This document shows, piece by piece, positions 1 through 8,891 of a stretch of DNA of 64,000 bases. The DNA is from Citrobacter sp. JGM124. Lineage in GTDB: Bacteria > Pseudomonadota > Gammaproteobacteria > Enterobacterales > Enterobacteriaceae. Location: assembly GCF_018257795.1 (NCBI RefSeq), contig NZ_JAERJD010000008.1, positions 186,001-250,000 of the forward strand, written 5' to 3'. How positions within the stretch are numbered: position 1 is the first letter of the stretch; every line of letters begins with the position of its first letter. The notes beneath the pieces were generated by a model. That model was not told the origin of the DNA and ran no database searches. It was given only the letters and a program-made list of their open reading frames with translations. Both the position numbers and the translations under genes were made by a program.

Positions 1-351
1 CTGTCTACGCTCTTCTGAGAACATGAATAAGTACCTCCGCAGTAATGCTTATTAGAATAGGCAGTGTCGGGATCTTAATCTGCGATAACATTCAAAACAA
101 AAATCAAAAAACAAAAACAAAACCAAATTGGAGCTACTTAAATCACACTTTTTAACAGGATCACAACATAAGCCTGTTGAAAATGTGAAACAGCAGGCAT
201 AAATGACCGTTTTTAGTGATCTGAATATGATGTAACTCAATGAATTTTAAAGAAGGCATGGGAAATAAACCCAAATATGCGGCGGATATGCAGAAAAGCA
301 CGCGACCATCAGGTAATGATCAGCGGCTTTTCTGTAAAAAGACGAAACTGT
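1..351. other. Gene-free left edge
   Basis: This AT-rich stretch holds no open frame that resembles a protein and no recognisable RNA gene. It lies downstream of the glycosyltransferase gene on the minus strand. I see nothing else in it. Confidence 0.5.
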
Positions 352-2019
352 TTAATTGTCTGCTTGATATACGATCAGGTTATTCTTTTTTTCACCCGGA
401 CGGTTGCCATACCAAAAGAGTGACATGCCTTCAGGGGGCGGTTGAATATCATCTGATAATATAATCAACCAGTGACAGCGTTCAGGTTTACTGAGTGTTT
501 CCTGAGGTTGATGAAGAATCCCCGTAAAGTAATAAAGCATTGGGGCTTCGGACTCATTAAGAGAATATGAAGCCATACAGTCTGTGTCATGATACTTCCC
601 GCCAAGTTGGTGGCGTAAATCAGTGAAGACGCTCTCATACCCCTTCGAGTAATCTATCCAGCCAACCAGCAAACTGAATACGACCCCCCATGTGATGGTC
701 ACGCCCAGTCCCCAGTTCAGCGCGGCCTGCATGGCCTGGTTCATGTGGGGGAATAAAGTATTACGACAGAACCATAGCAGGGTTATTGCCAATGCAAAAA
801 TTAACGGTAGCCACAATAAATAGAGCTGATAGTTTTGGGGTAACCATTTATCCAGGAATGATAACCAATGGCTTTGGTACTCACTTATTTTAAACAGGTA
901 GATCCCCCACGTCAGCAGGATGGCAACTGACCACAAACCCGCCGAAAATGAGGCGAGATATTTCAATGTCCTGGGAGGAAAATCGATAAATAACTTGCCA
1001 GCCAGTATTGCCATCGGGGCAATAAAAGGGAGTAAGTACAGGGCTCTGCTACTTGCGGACATTTGTAGAAAAATGATGCCCAGGACAGGGAATAGTATGA
1101 TAACAACGTTATGTGCATCGGTAAGGCGCTTAATAGGATGGCGCAGAGTATAGAAAACAGACAATATTCCGACAGGGAAGGCAAACAGAACCATTGCTTC
1201 AGGGATACGGATAAATTTCGCATGAGCTCCCAGAACAGGAACTGAAAAACCCAAGAAACGACCGATATTATTATCCCAAAACCAAACTATAAACAGATCG
1301 GGATGCTGCAGATAAAGCATCACCGGCCAGGGGAGAATAAGCACCAGCGCAGCTATTCCTGCGAACAGGCAAGGTTGCCAAAAGGCTTTGGTGCGGCACT
1401 GAGTCAGCAGGACAGGGCAGGCAAACAGTGTTATCCACAAAACGCCCGGAATAAAAATGCCTTTGGACAGTAAGGTCGCAGTGGTGCCCAGACATAGCCA
1501 CAGTGCTGATGTTGCCACTTTCTGTTGCAAGATAATGCCGACCAGGCCATAAAGTGCAACCGTGGTACCAGCAACCAGAGCAACATCGGTAAACATATCG
1601 TGGCTATGACGTAATATACCAGGGACGCTAATGTAAATGGCAAAGATGACCCAGATACGATAATCGTAAAAATTTTTGCTTTGAAGAACTCTCCGGGTCA
1701 GCAGGATAAAGAATGAAAAATTGATCACGGAAAACAAGAGAGAGGCGCTTCTTGCCGCATCGTAGAGTGGTAATATTCCCGATAATAGTTTGCTGGTGAG
1801 GGTTGCCACCCAGTAGTAAAGCGGAGGCTTTTCCATGAAAGGTTCACCAGCATTGGTGGGAACCAGCCAGTTGCCTGTTTCATACATCGTTTGAATAATG
1901 CCGAAACTGTAGTTTTCATCCTGTTTCCAGGGGGTGTGGCCGTAAATGCCTGGTAACAGATAAATAATGAGAAAACTGATAAAAAGAAGAAGTACCTTTC
2001 TGTCTTTGTCCTGAGACAT
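352..2019 (-). CDS. ArnT/PMT-like membrane glycosyltransferase (GT39-type)
   Basis: The 555-residue protein is a polytopic inner-membrane protein of the ArnT/dolichyl-phosphate-mannosyltransferase type. These enzymes transfer a sugar from an undecaprenyl-phosphate carrier to lipid A or another periplasmic acceptor. The N-terminal periplasmic loop carries the family hallmarks: an acidic pair (QDE near residue 33), an M..TGNW segment, and an EKPPLYYW motif near residue 65. Many hydrophobic segments follow, and the C-terminal domain is soluble. The length matches E. coli ArnT (about 550). No arnBCADEF genes lie nearby, so a role in aminoarabinose transfer is not supported; the sugar and acceptor are unknown. 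Being alone in an AT-rich setting suggests an accessory gene. The family call is firm and the substrate open. Confidence 0.8.
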   Translation of the reverse strand: MSQDKDRKVLLLFISFLIIYLLPGIYGHTPWKQDENYSFGIIQTMYETGNWLVPTNAGEPFMEKPPLYYWVATLTSKLLSGILPLYDAARSASLLFSVINFSFFILLTRRVLQSKNFYDYRIWVIFAIYISVPGILRHSHDMFTDVALVAGTTVALYGLVGIILQQKVATSALWLCLGTTATLLSKGIFIPGVLWITLFACPVLLTQCRTKAFWQPCLFAGIAALVLILPWPVMLYLQHPDLFIVWFWDNNIGRFLGFSVPVLGAHAKFIRIPEAMVLFAFPVGILSVFYTLRHPIKRLTDAHNVVIILFPVLGIIFLQMSASSRALYLLPFIAPMAILAGKLFIDFPPRTLKYLASFSAGLWSVAILLTWGIYLFKISEYQSHWLSFLDKWLPQNYQLYLLWLPLIFALAITLLWFCRNTLFPHMNQAMQAALNWGLGVTITWGVVFSLLVGWIDYSKGYESVFTDLRHQLGGKYHDTDCMASYSLNESEAPMLYYFTGILHQPQETLSKPERCHWLIILSDDIQPPPEGMSLFWYGNRPGEKKNNLIVYQADN

Positions 2020-2546
2020 AAGAATATTGCTCCTTATTTTAGTCGATGGGCCTGGCCATTGAATCGGATAATGTGTGTAAACTGCGTTGGAGGTTGTCTC
2101 ATTTATAATGAACAGTAAATATAGCGCGATTAAGAAACTTTAATGATTTTTTAAATACCCAATATTTGAAAAATAAAGGTACAGAAATGTGAAAGGTGAG
2201 AATTTACACTATTTAGTGCTCATTATCCAATTGCTGAATTCTCAAATGATTGAGTGATGGTTAATGTGCTGATTTCATTGGGTTGATTAATGACGAAATA
2301 CATATTTTGCGGGTGAAAAGGGGCTCGGGGATGTGGGGTGCCCCATTGTAATATGGCAGGGATCGCTTCGGATAAACCAATATCTGCTCTGATATATTAG
2401 TGAATTAAAATAACAACTAAGATAGTTATGCCCTGACGTCACAAAAATATTTTTTTTAAGTAAACTATTATGCATCTGTTCTGGTAGCCAGAGAGACTCA
2501 ATCTGGACTTGCAACGATCCGAATTGAGTCTCTTTTTCAGTGCGTA
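2020..2546. other. Intergenic region with promoter of the glycosyltransferase
   Basis: This AT-rich gap separates the minus-strand glycosyltransferase from the end of the minus-strand permease. It must contain the promoter of the glycosyltransferase. A strong stem-loop lies at 2492-2533. No convincing ORF is present. Confidence 0.4.
2492..2537 (+). terminator. Rho-independent terminator-like hairpin
   Basis: Perfect 11-base arms (AGAGACTCAAT at 2492-2502 and ATTGAGTCTCT at 2523-2533) enclose a 20-base loop. A T-run follows on the plus strand. On the minus strand the hairpin comes just after the permease stop codon but no T-run follows it. The T-run orientation therefore points to a plus-strand transcript with no visible gene. 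Confidence 0.55.
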
Positions 2547-4208
2547 CTACTCACGTTGAGTACGTTGTTGTATTAACTGTGCCGCCAGCATCAAACTCAG
2601 GCTTATCAGGACAGCAAGGCAGGCCATGGCCATCCCGCTACCAATGGAACCTTGTTCAAACTGACGCCAGACATAGATAGAGACAGTCTGCATTCCTGCG
2701 GGGGCAAGTAACAAAGAAGAGACCAGCTCCCTGGATGCCACTGCGAATACCAGCATCATCGCTGCCAGTAAGCTTGGCATTACCAGGGGAAAAAGTATTA
2801 AACGTAGCGCCGTCATAGCTCCTGCGCCATGAACTCTTGCCGCGTCCACTAAGCTACCGCCAATTTGGGTCAACGCGGCGCTACAATAACGTACTGGGTA
2901 AGGCAGCAATAAGCAGCTGTAGGCCATTAACAGGATCCACCATGTATGGTAGGGGGTTAATAACCAGAACGGTTGGTTCCAGGCAAGAATAAGGCCAACG
3001 GCGATAACAATACCGGGAATGGCAATAGGCAATAAGGAAAGCGCATCGATAATCACGGCTCCTTTAATGCGTTCTGAAACCACTAGCCAGGCTGATAAAA
3101 AACCAAGCACTCCTGTAACTATGGCCGTTGCACCGGCCAGAGATACGCTGGTCAAAAGAGCATCCATGGCTTCTGTCTGGCTGTCCAGCAACCCACTGAA
3201 GTGCCGTAGCGTCAGGTTATCAAAAGTCAGACCACCGGAAACCGTGGCTGTAAAAGCCGTACTGAACATCGCCAGCAATGGCATACCGACAGCCAGGAAA
3301 GCCACCAGGGTGAATAAACAGATCACTGGCCAGCGCCAGTGCCCGAGTGAGCGGGTTACCCGTGCCGTGGCTTTGCCGTTGGTCGTCGCCACGTTACGAC
3401 CTGATACCAGTGAACGCTGAAGGGTGTAGGCAAACAACGCAATACTGGCGAGTAGCAGGGAAAGTGAGGCCGCACCGGGTAAGTCAATAGGCCAGTCCCC
3501 CAGGCGCTGTTCAATCGCAGTGGTAAATACCCGTATACCATTTGGTGTACCCAGCGCAGCAGGGATCCCATACTCTTCAATGGAGAGAGTAAAAACCAGT
3601 AGTACCCCGGCAGCAATTGAGGGTAGCGATAGTGGAAAGGTTATTTTAAAGAAGGCTCTCCAGGGGGAAGCGCCGTGCACGCGTGCGACATCAGCCAGGT
3701 GGTTACCATTTGCTGCCATACTACGAGAAACTGCAAAGTAGAGCACCGGGAATAAATTAAGTGCCATAATGCACATCATGCCCCCGAGCGAGAATATCGC
3801 CTCACCCGGACTTATTCGTAATAGCTGCCATGAATATCCATTGGGCTGCAGTGTGAGCATCCATGAGAGTCCGGCAATATAAGGTGGTATAAGAAACGGG
3901 ATAAGAAAAAGTAAATCCCATAAGTGTGAGAAAGGAAGGTTAAAGAGGCCCCTTAACGCTCCCAGTGGAATGGCAATAAGTGCACTAATTATCGCAACCC
4001 CTAGCCCTAACAGTAAGGTATTGCCTAATAAACCCGGAAGATCGGGATCATTAAATAAGCTTATGAGTGGTGCGAAAGGATGGTGAAACCCTTCTTTGGC
4101 CAGTGATGGGAAGAGTGCCTGTAATATAATAAAGAGTAATGGAATAATGACCAATATTACGAGTGAGATAATAACAACGGACGGAAGAAAACGAATTCTT
4201 ATCATCAA
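2547..4208 (-). CDS. FbpB-type ABC transporter permease (fused two-domain)
   Basis: This 553-residue inner-membrane permease has two homologous BPD_transp_1 halves, the architecture of FbpB/SfuB-type iron(III) and related importers. About twelve hydrophobic segments are visible. Each half has an EAA-type coupling loop: DVARVHGASPWRAFFKITFP in the first and DAARVHGAGAMTALRLILFP in the second. It is the last gene of a three-gene operon (ATPase, binding protein, permease), 53 bases after the binding-protein gene. The partner protein lacks a clear iron-type tyrosine pair, so the cargo could be ferric iron, another anion complex or an organophosphorus compound. The family is well supported; the substrate is inferred only loosely. 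Confidence 0.85.
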   Translation of the reverse strand: MMIRIRFLPSVVIISLVILVIIPLLFIILQALFPSLAKEGFHHPFAPLISLFNDPDLPGLLGNTLLLGLGVAIISALIAIPLGALRGLFNLPFSHLWDLLFLIPFLIPPYIAGLSWMLTLQPNGYSWQLLRISPGEAIFSLGGMMCIMALNLFPVLYFAVSRSMAANGNHLADVARVHGASPWRAFFKITFPLSLPSIAAGVLLVFTLSIEEYGIPAALGTPNGIRVFTTAIEQRLGDWPIDLPGAASLSLLLASIALFAYTLQRSLVSGRNVATTNGKATARVTRSLGHWRWPVICLFTLVAFLAVGMPLLAMFSTAFTATVSGGLTFDNLTLRHFSGLLDSQTEAMDALLTSVSLAGATAIVTGVLGFLSAWLVVSERIKGAVIIDALSLLPIAIPGIVIAVGLILAWNQPFWLLTPYHTWWILLMAYSCLLLPYPVRYCSAALTQIGGSLVDAARVHGAGAMTALRLILFPLVMPSLLAAMMLVFAVASRELVSSLLLAPAGMQTVSIYVWRQFEQGSIGSGMAMACLAVLISLSLMLAAQLIQQRTQRE

Positions 4209-4261
4209 TTTAATGCTCCTGCTGGGTATTTTGCTACCCAGCGCGGTCTTATATAATAATA

Positions 4262-5278
4262 TTAACGGAAAATGGCATTAAAACGTGACAAAACGTCATT
4301 ACGTTCAGCACTGTCAGTTGTTGCTTCAGGCAGAATAGATAATGCTGAAAAATCAGGACGTTTACCTTGAATATCAGCCCTGGCTGGCATTAACCAGGCA
4401 TTGGCAACAAGGGCCTGTCCTTCAGGTGATAGTACATAGTCAATAAAGGCTTTGGCTTCTGCTTGTTGTTTACTGCTATTCAAAATCATCATTGGTCGCG
4501 GGGCAATTGCGGTACCGCTTTTCGGGAAAATAACCTCAATGGATTCACCGCTATTAATACTGCTATAAGCGACATAATCCACTGCGCCAAATACGGCGGC
4601 TTTAGCCCCCTGGAGTACTGGGGTCAGGGCCTGAGCATTTGGGCCAGAAATGACCATGCCGTTTGCTTTCAAGTCAGCAAAAAGTTTCCACGCGGCTGCT
4701 TTTCTGGCATTTTCTAGCCCTAATACTAAATCGAGCGAGGCTCCGGAAAGCGCCGGGTCTGGCATGGTGACTTTGTTGTTGAATGGTGGAGTGGCCAGGT
4801 CACTCCATTCAGTGGGCCTAGGTGTGCCACTTTTAGTGTTCCAGACAATACCTAAAGCAGAGATCCCCTGGGCAACATAGTAAGGTGTTTTAAACCGTGC
4901 AGGGACTTGTGCGGCATTCGGGCTTTCATAAGCCAGCAGCCAGCCTTTTTTCTGCAGGTCAACGGCGGTATCCCAGGAGGCTGAAATCAGAACATCCGCA
5001 CGGGGATTTGCTTGCTCTGCTTCCAGGCGTGCCATCACCTTACCAGTGGTTGCCTGGAAGACATCAACTTTGACACCTGTCTGCTTTTCATAACCGGCAG
5101 CCAACTGTTTTGCCATGGCACCAGGGCCAGCAGTATAAACGGTAAGCGCGTGAGAAGACGCGGAGAAGAGAGCACAGGAAAGACCTAAAGTCATTACAAT
5201 ACCTTTCAGTGAAAAACAGTTTAATGATGGTGTAGCCAATCTCGGTATTAAATTTTGCATTGGATTATCTCTCTTCAT
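4262..5278 (-). CDS. Periplasmic substrate-binding protein of FbpA-like ABC importer
   Basis: The 338-residue protein is an extracellular solute-binding protein (SBP_bac family 1/6/FbpA-like). An N-terminal signal segment ends in a SASSHA-like cleavage site. The mature start LTVYTAGPG, the ADVLISASWD segment and the C-terminal FIDYVLSPEGQALV helix are typical of the family. FbpA proteins bind iron through adjacent tyrosines near residue 195; here the equivalent region reads VDYVAYSS, which is suggestive but not diagnostic. Its ATG overlaps the stop of the ATPase gene (ATGA), so the two are translationally coupled. An internal ATG 18 bases downstream, also with a purine-rich leader, is an alternative start. 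The substrate is not established. Confidence 0.82.
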   Translation of the reverse strand: MKRDNPMQNLIPRLATPSLNCFSLKGIVMTLGLSCALFSASSHALTVYTAGPGAMAKQLAAGYEKQTGVKVDVFQATTGKVMARLEAEQANPRADVLISASWDTAVDLQKKGWLLAYESPNAAQVPARFKTPYYVAQGISALGIVWNTKSGTPRPTEWSDLATPPFNNKVTMPDPALSGASLDLVLGLENARKAAAWKLFADLKANGMVISGPNAQALTPVLQGAKAAVFGAVDYVAYSSINSGESIEVIFPKSGTAIAPRPMMILNSSKQQAEAKAFIDYVLSPEGQALVANAWLMPARADIQGKRPDFSALSILPEATTDSAERNDVLSRFNAIFR

Positions 5279-6012
5279 AATGTTGTCAGACTTTCAATTT
5301 TCCCGGATTGCATATGTGCAATCTGATGGGCAAGGGTTGTCGCCTCCGCTGGGTCATGGGTGACATATACCGCGGTAATACCTAATGTTCTTAATAACTG
5401 CGCCATTTCCTCACAGAGTGAATGGCGTAATGCGATGTCCAGATTGGAAAGGGGTTCATCAAATAGCAGGATTTCAGGTTCAGCAATAATGGCGCGTGCC
5501 AGGGCAACGCGTTGTTGCTGACCACCGGAGAGATCTGCTGGTTTTCGTTTCGAAAAATCCCTTAAGCCCACTCTTTCTAACGCGGCATCAACACGTTCCT
5601 GGATGGTATGGCGAGGTGTTCTACGCATACGCAAGGGAAAGGCTACATTTTGCGAGACCGTCATATGAGGCCAGAGGGCATAATCTTGAAATACCATTCC
5701 AAGATTACGCAGCTCCGGGGGGGTCAGATGCTGCGAACTGGCAACTAACCGGTCAGCTAAGTGGATCGTGCCATCGGTAGGTTGTAATAGGCCGGCGAGC
5801 AACTTAAGTAGTGTGCTTTTGCCGCAGCCTGATGGGCCTAGTAACGCGAGGATCGTGCCTTTTGATACCTCAAGATCGATACCATTAAGTACATACTGGT
5901 TTGAAAAAGCGTGTGACAGATTTTTTATGGAAATCATAGATGACCCACCCGTTACTGATGTACAGGGCAGGGCACCCACAGCTCCATTTACTGGAGAGAG
6001 AGTCGCTTGCAT
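5275..6012 (-). CDS. ABC transporter ATPase, FbpC/PotA type without C-terminal domain
   Basis: This 245-residue cytoplasmic ATPase powers the importer encoded by the next two genes. It has Walker A GPSGCGKST at residues 59-67, signature LSGGQQQR from 161, Walker B ILLFDEP near 181-187 and a switch His at 219 (THD). It stops about where the TOBE regulatory domain of full-length FbpC/PotA would begin, so it is a short form. The start at 6012 has an AGAGGA ribosome site. A second ATG at 5937, beginning MISIKNLSHAF, is preceded by GGGTGGG and would remove a poorly conserved 25-residue leader. It is the first gene of the operon. No convincing Fur box was found upstream. Confidence 0.87.
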   Translation of the reverse strand: MQATLSPVNGAVGALPCTSVTGGSSMISIKNLSHAFSNQYVLNGIDLEVSKGTILALLGPSGCGKSTLLKLLAGLLQPTDGTIHLADRLVASSQHLTPPELRNLGMVFQDYALWPHMTVSQNVAFPLRMRRTPRHTIQERVDAALERVGLRDFSKRKPADLSGGQQQRVALARAIIAEPEILLFDEPLSNLDIALRHSLCEEMAQLLRTLGITAVYVTHDPAEATTLAHQIAHMQSGKIESLTTL

Positions 6013-6761
6013 AAATTGTTATCCTCTTTGGGACTTAATCACTGGGGAGGGATACTACGAGAGGAATAAGACAGATTTATTACGGTGAGGGCATTATTGA
6101 CAGAATAGTATTTCATTTTTTAGTCGGTGAATTACAATGAAATGATATCAATGATTAACATAATCCTGCTATGTAAAAATAACACGTATTAATTCAGTGA
6201 TATATAATGCAGGCATCAGAATTTTGAATGGTTAATATAAGTGAACTATTGGCGTTATACCATAACGAGTTTTTTGTTTGGCTGAGTGGTTTATTCATTA
6301 GACTTTTTTATACATGGATTGTTTTTTTTGCAGAAAATAGGTCTGTAAGAGCGCATTTTAAATTTTTTTTGGTTTTTTTTATTAATGTTATTAATTTATT
6401 TGCTTTGTTTTTTACACTGCATATGTCCTGATTATTTAAAGAATAAATTTATTTTAATTATTGACTTTATGTTATATTATTTAATATTGTAATTACTTGG
6501 TTTAACATATTTTAAAATGCCTTATTTGGAGGGTCGTTATCAATGTAAAAAACAGGGTGGCGTTTTTTCAGTCATGATCTTTTAGATGGCAATGAAAAAA
6601 TAAGTCAACGCTGTGTATGAATTATCAGTCAGTGGGATTTTGTTTTCTATATATCAATATATTAGATTGTTGTTACTGCATCGGTAACGCCGATATTGTA
6701 ACCAGTCGTGCTTGAAAGATAAATAAAATGAGATTATTCACAGGAACTCGAGGGCAAATGG
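6013..6761. other. AT-rich intergenic region
   Basis: This very AT-rich gap lies between the divergent importer operon and the ferredoxin gene. It must hold both promoters. A 67-codon hydrophobic frame at 6228-6431 lacks a clear ribosome site and I do not support it as a gene. No RNA gene was recognised. Confidence 0.4.
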
Positions 6762-7022
6762 ATGAGTGAAAAATGTTTTAACCTAAAGATTGGTGGGGCG
6801 TTTTTTGAAATTAGTCCACATGAAACCATTTTGCAATGCGCCTATAGAAATGGGCTGAAAATAGAATATCAGTGTGCCTCTGGATACTGTGGACGCTGTA
6901 AAATGCGTTTGATTGAGGGGCGCGTCAGACTTGAACATGCAGGTGGTATTTCCAGAAGAAATATTGCTAAAGGGTTTATTCTGACATGCTGCACTTTCCC
7001 TAAAAGCGATGTTGAAATCTGA
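6762..7022 (+). CDS. YfaE-like [2Fe-2S] ferredoxin, stand-alone
   Basis: This 86-residue protein has the plant-type [2Fe-2S] pattern: Cys38, Cys43 and Cys46 in CASGYCGRC, with the last ligand at Cys76 or Cys77 in LTCC. The arrangement and length resemble E. coli YfaE, which maintains the cofactor of class Ia ribonucleotide reductase and is encoded next to nrdAB. Here no nrd, reductase or oxygenase gene is adjacent. The start at 6762 is set by GAGGG at 6750-6754; an ATG at 6758 hits a stop after three codons. The gene sits alone in an AT-rich region, which suggests transfer or an electron carrier for a remote partner. The fold is near certain; the partner is unknown. Confidence 0.82.
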   Translation: MSEKCFNLKIGGAFFEISPHETILQCAYRNGLKIEYQCASGYCGRCKMRLIEGRVRLEHAGGISRRNIAKGFILTCCTFPKSDVEI

Positions 7023-7628
7023 TGATTACTATTCAATTATCATTTAAAGAAATGATGGTTTATCATAATGGTTGATTTTTCTAAAAAATTATAATGGGGG
7101 TGAAATACTGAAGTGAGATTCTGATCGTTATTTCATTGCGGTTTTAAGGTTAAATTAATATGATATTGCGCCAGGAATGATATAACACCTGACGCTTCTA
7201 GTTAATATTATGGATGTGTTGCTCTGATAATAATTAGCTTTTCAGAATGTTTTTATTTCCATTTGCTGCCAATAATTATTTATTGGCTGCTGTTATTATA
7301 TTCGCATCACTACACCTATGGTGTGCTAAACGCTAAAAATAGCCGTTGAATATGCTGTGTATCATGAGCAGATACGCTGAGAAAGGTCGCGTTTTGATCC
7401 CATCGCCAGCAGGGGTAATGTTTAAATGTTCGGATGCGTACTGGTAAGCTGGCCTGTGGCAGTGGTGGGTGGTTAGGCGGCTGCCGGGCTGCACTGTTTT
7501 TAATGATTATATAAAGAGGTAATGGCTGGCATCGCTTTCCCCTGGACATAATGTCAAAAATTCTTCGTTTCTCCGTGAATACCCGCTATTGTTTATGTCT
7601 GGATTATTGATGAATTTTTCCGGGAATA
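7023..7628. other. Intergenic region
   Basis: Between the ferredoxin and the AEC carrier there is an AT-rich stretch with a GC-richer island around 7380-7510. I found no supported ORF, RNA gene or clear terminator. It should contain the carrier promoter. Confidence 0.35.
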
Positions 7629-8573
7629 GTGATGCTTCATGATTATTTGAACGTAATGGTACTCTTTCTGGTGGTTGGTTTAGGATGCCTGCTGACAAAG
7701 GCAAAATGGTTAGATAAATCCAGCAATAGCTTGTTTACAAAACTGCTTATTAATGTTGCTCTGCCCTCTACACTCATCTTGTCGATTAACAGTGATTTTA
7801 GCCGCCGGGAGTTTCTTGCATTAGTGCCAGATATCATTCTGCCGGTGACGGTTATCCTGTCCTTAATGGTGTTATCTTTTATCACCGCAAAAATTATCAG
7901 AATAGAAAAGAAAGATATCGGATTATTCATTGGATTATGTTCAATGAGCAGTACCATTTTTTTTGGTATTCCGATTACCCTGGCGGTGTATGGCAGCCAT
8001 GGGCTGCCATATGCTTTGATGACCTATGCTTCTCAGACCGTCATTTACTGGACACTCGGTCTTTATCTTCTTGAAAAAGATTCATTAGAAAAAAGTGAGA
8101 GTAAAAGCCTTTTTCGTACTGTCGCGAAAGAGATCATTAATATGCCATTACTCGCTTTTTTTGTCGGGGTTGGCATTTTACTGATGGGGATACCTGTTCC
8201 TCAGGTAATTAATGCATTTCTGAATACTCTTTCCGGGATGACATCAGCATTAGCGATGCTGGTTGTTGGAGCCATCATTTATCTTTCAGGTTTCCAAAAA
8301 ATAACATTTACTAAGGGATTGATTTTTGTTGTTATTTTTAGGTTTGTTCTTGCCCCGGCCATGGTGCTATTACTGGGTAAACTGTTTGCCATTGATACTG
8401 AAATGATCAAGATAACAACGTTAATCTGTTCTTTGCCTATTCCCAATACCACGGTTATTCTGGCTGAAAAATATAAAGTCAATATTCTTTTTGCTACCGA
8501 GTCACTTTCCGCTTCTATTGCTATCTATCTTGTTTTTCTGCCAGTGATTCTTTTTGCTATTCACTCGGTGTGA
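7629..8573 (+). CDS. AEC-family (auxin efflux carrier type) transporter
   Basis: This 314-residue inner-membrane protein has two bundles of about five hydrophobic segments separated by a charged loop near residues 155-170. That is the layout of the AEC family (Mem_trans; relatives YfdV and MdcF). Family features are an early LGCLLTKAKWLD segment, a conserved LINVALPSTL segment near 40-49, and a proline-rich PIPNTTVILAEKY stretch near 274. Bacterial members carry dicarboxylates, malonate or other organic acids; nothing here fixes the substrate. It is monocistronic, with a possible weak stem-loop (GGCTCCG/CGGAGCC) just after the stop. Confidence 0.8.
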   Translation: MMLHDYLNVMVLFLVVGLGCLLTKAKWLDKSSNSLFTKLLINVALPSTLILSINSDFSRREFLALVPDIILPVTVILSLMVLSFITAKIIRIEKKDIGLFIGLCSMSSTIFFGIPITLAVYGSHGLPYALMTYASQTVIYWTLGLYLLEKDSLEKSESKSLFRTVAKEIINMPLLAFFVGVGILLMGIPVPQVINAFLNTLSGMTSALAMLVVGAIIYLSGFQKITFTKGLIFVVIFRFVLAPAMVLLLGKLFAIDTEMIKITTLICSLPIPNTTVILAEKYKVNILFATESLSASIAIYLVFLPVILFAIHSV

Positions 8574-8745
8574 CCGCTTTAGTGGCTCCGCATTTTTATC
8601 GGAGCCTGCCCTAATAAATCAACAGTACTTATGGTTTGTTATACCCCTGTAAAATCATTTCTTGATGTGATCACTGAATCAGTCATCTGAAACATTCTGT
8701 TAAATTCCAATTAATGACACTTCTTTACATTTGATAAATTGCCTC

Positions 8746-8768
8746 GTATTGTTATGGTATAACATTTC
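8746..8768 (+). promoter_or_regulatory. Putative Zur operator
   Basis: The core TGTTATGGTATAACA at 8750-8764 is a perfect six-base dyad around GGT, flanked on the right by TTTC. It matches the known enterobacterial Zur-box pattern, roughly GTTATANTATAAC with ATTTC flanks. It lies 16 bases before the small ORF and about 120 bases before the ABC genes, as expected for a repressor of a zinc importer. This is a by-eye match. Confidence 0.65.
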
Positions 8769-8780
8769 AATGGTGGCATT

Positions 8781-8891
8781 ATGATCTCTTCTTCTCTTTT
8801 TTCTGCCTCAATCTTAATGCGCTTACTGGGCAGCTTTTTCATCCTGGCGACACTGTGGCTGTCAGTCATATGGGCTATTTCATTACCATGA
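8781..8891 (+). CDS. 36-residue hydrophobic small protein coupled to ABC ATPase
   Basis: This frame starts at an ATG preceded by a GGTGG ribosome-site-like sequence. It encodes 36 residues with one long hydrophobic stretch (about residues 10-36), so it would be a single-span membrane protein. Its stop codon overlaps the ATG of the ATPase frame at 8888 (ATGA). That is the usual sign of translational coupling and argues that 8888, not the upstream GTG, starts the ATPase. It lies directly downstream of the Zur-like operator. I recognise no family. It could be a transporter accessory peptide or merely a leader that sets ATPase translation. Confidence 0.45.
   Translation: MISSSLFSASILMRLLGSFFILATLWLSVIWAISLP

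Noticed and set aside
3019..3420. 133-codon plus-strand frame inside the permease gene
   Set aside because: It is a shadow of the strongly supported permease on the other strand.
6100..6180. Possible Fur box upstream of the FbpABC-type operon
   Set aside because: Only scattered GATAT and AATGATTA-like pieces are present, without a 7-1-7 dyad. AT-richness explains them.
6228..6431. 67-codon hydrophobic plus-strand frame
   Set aside because: It lies in very AT-rich DNA where hydrophobic frames arise by chance, and I see no ribosome site and no family likeness.
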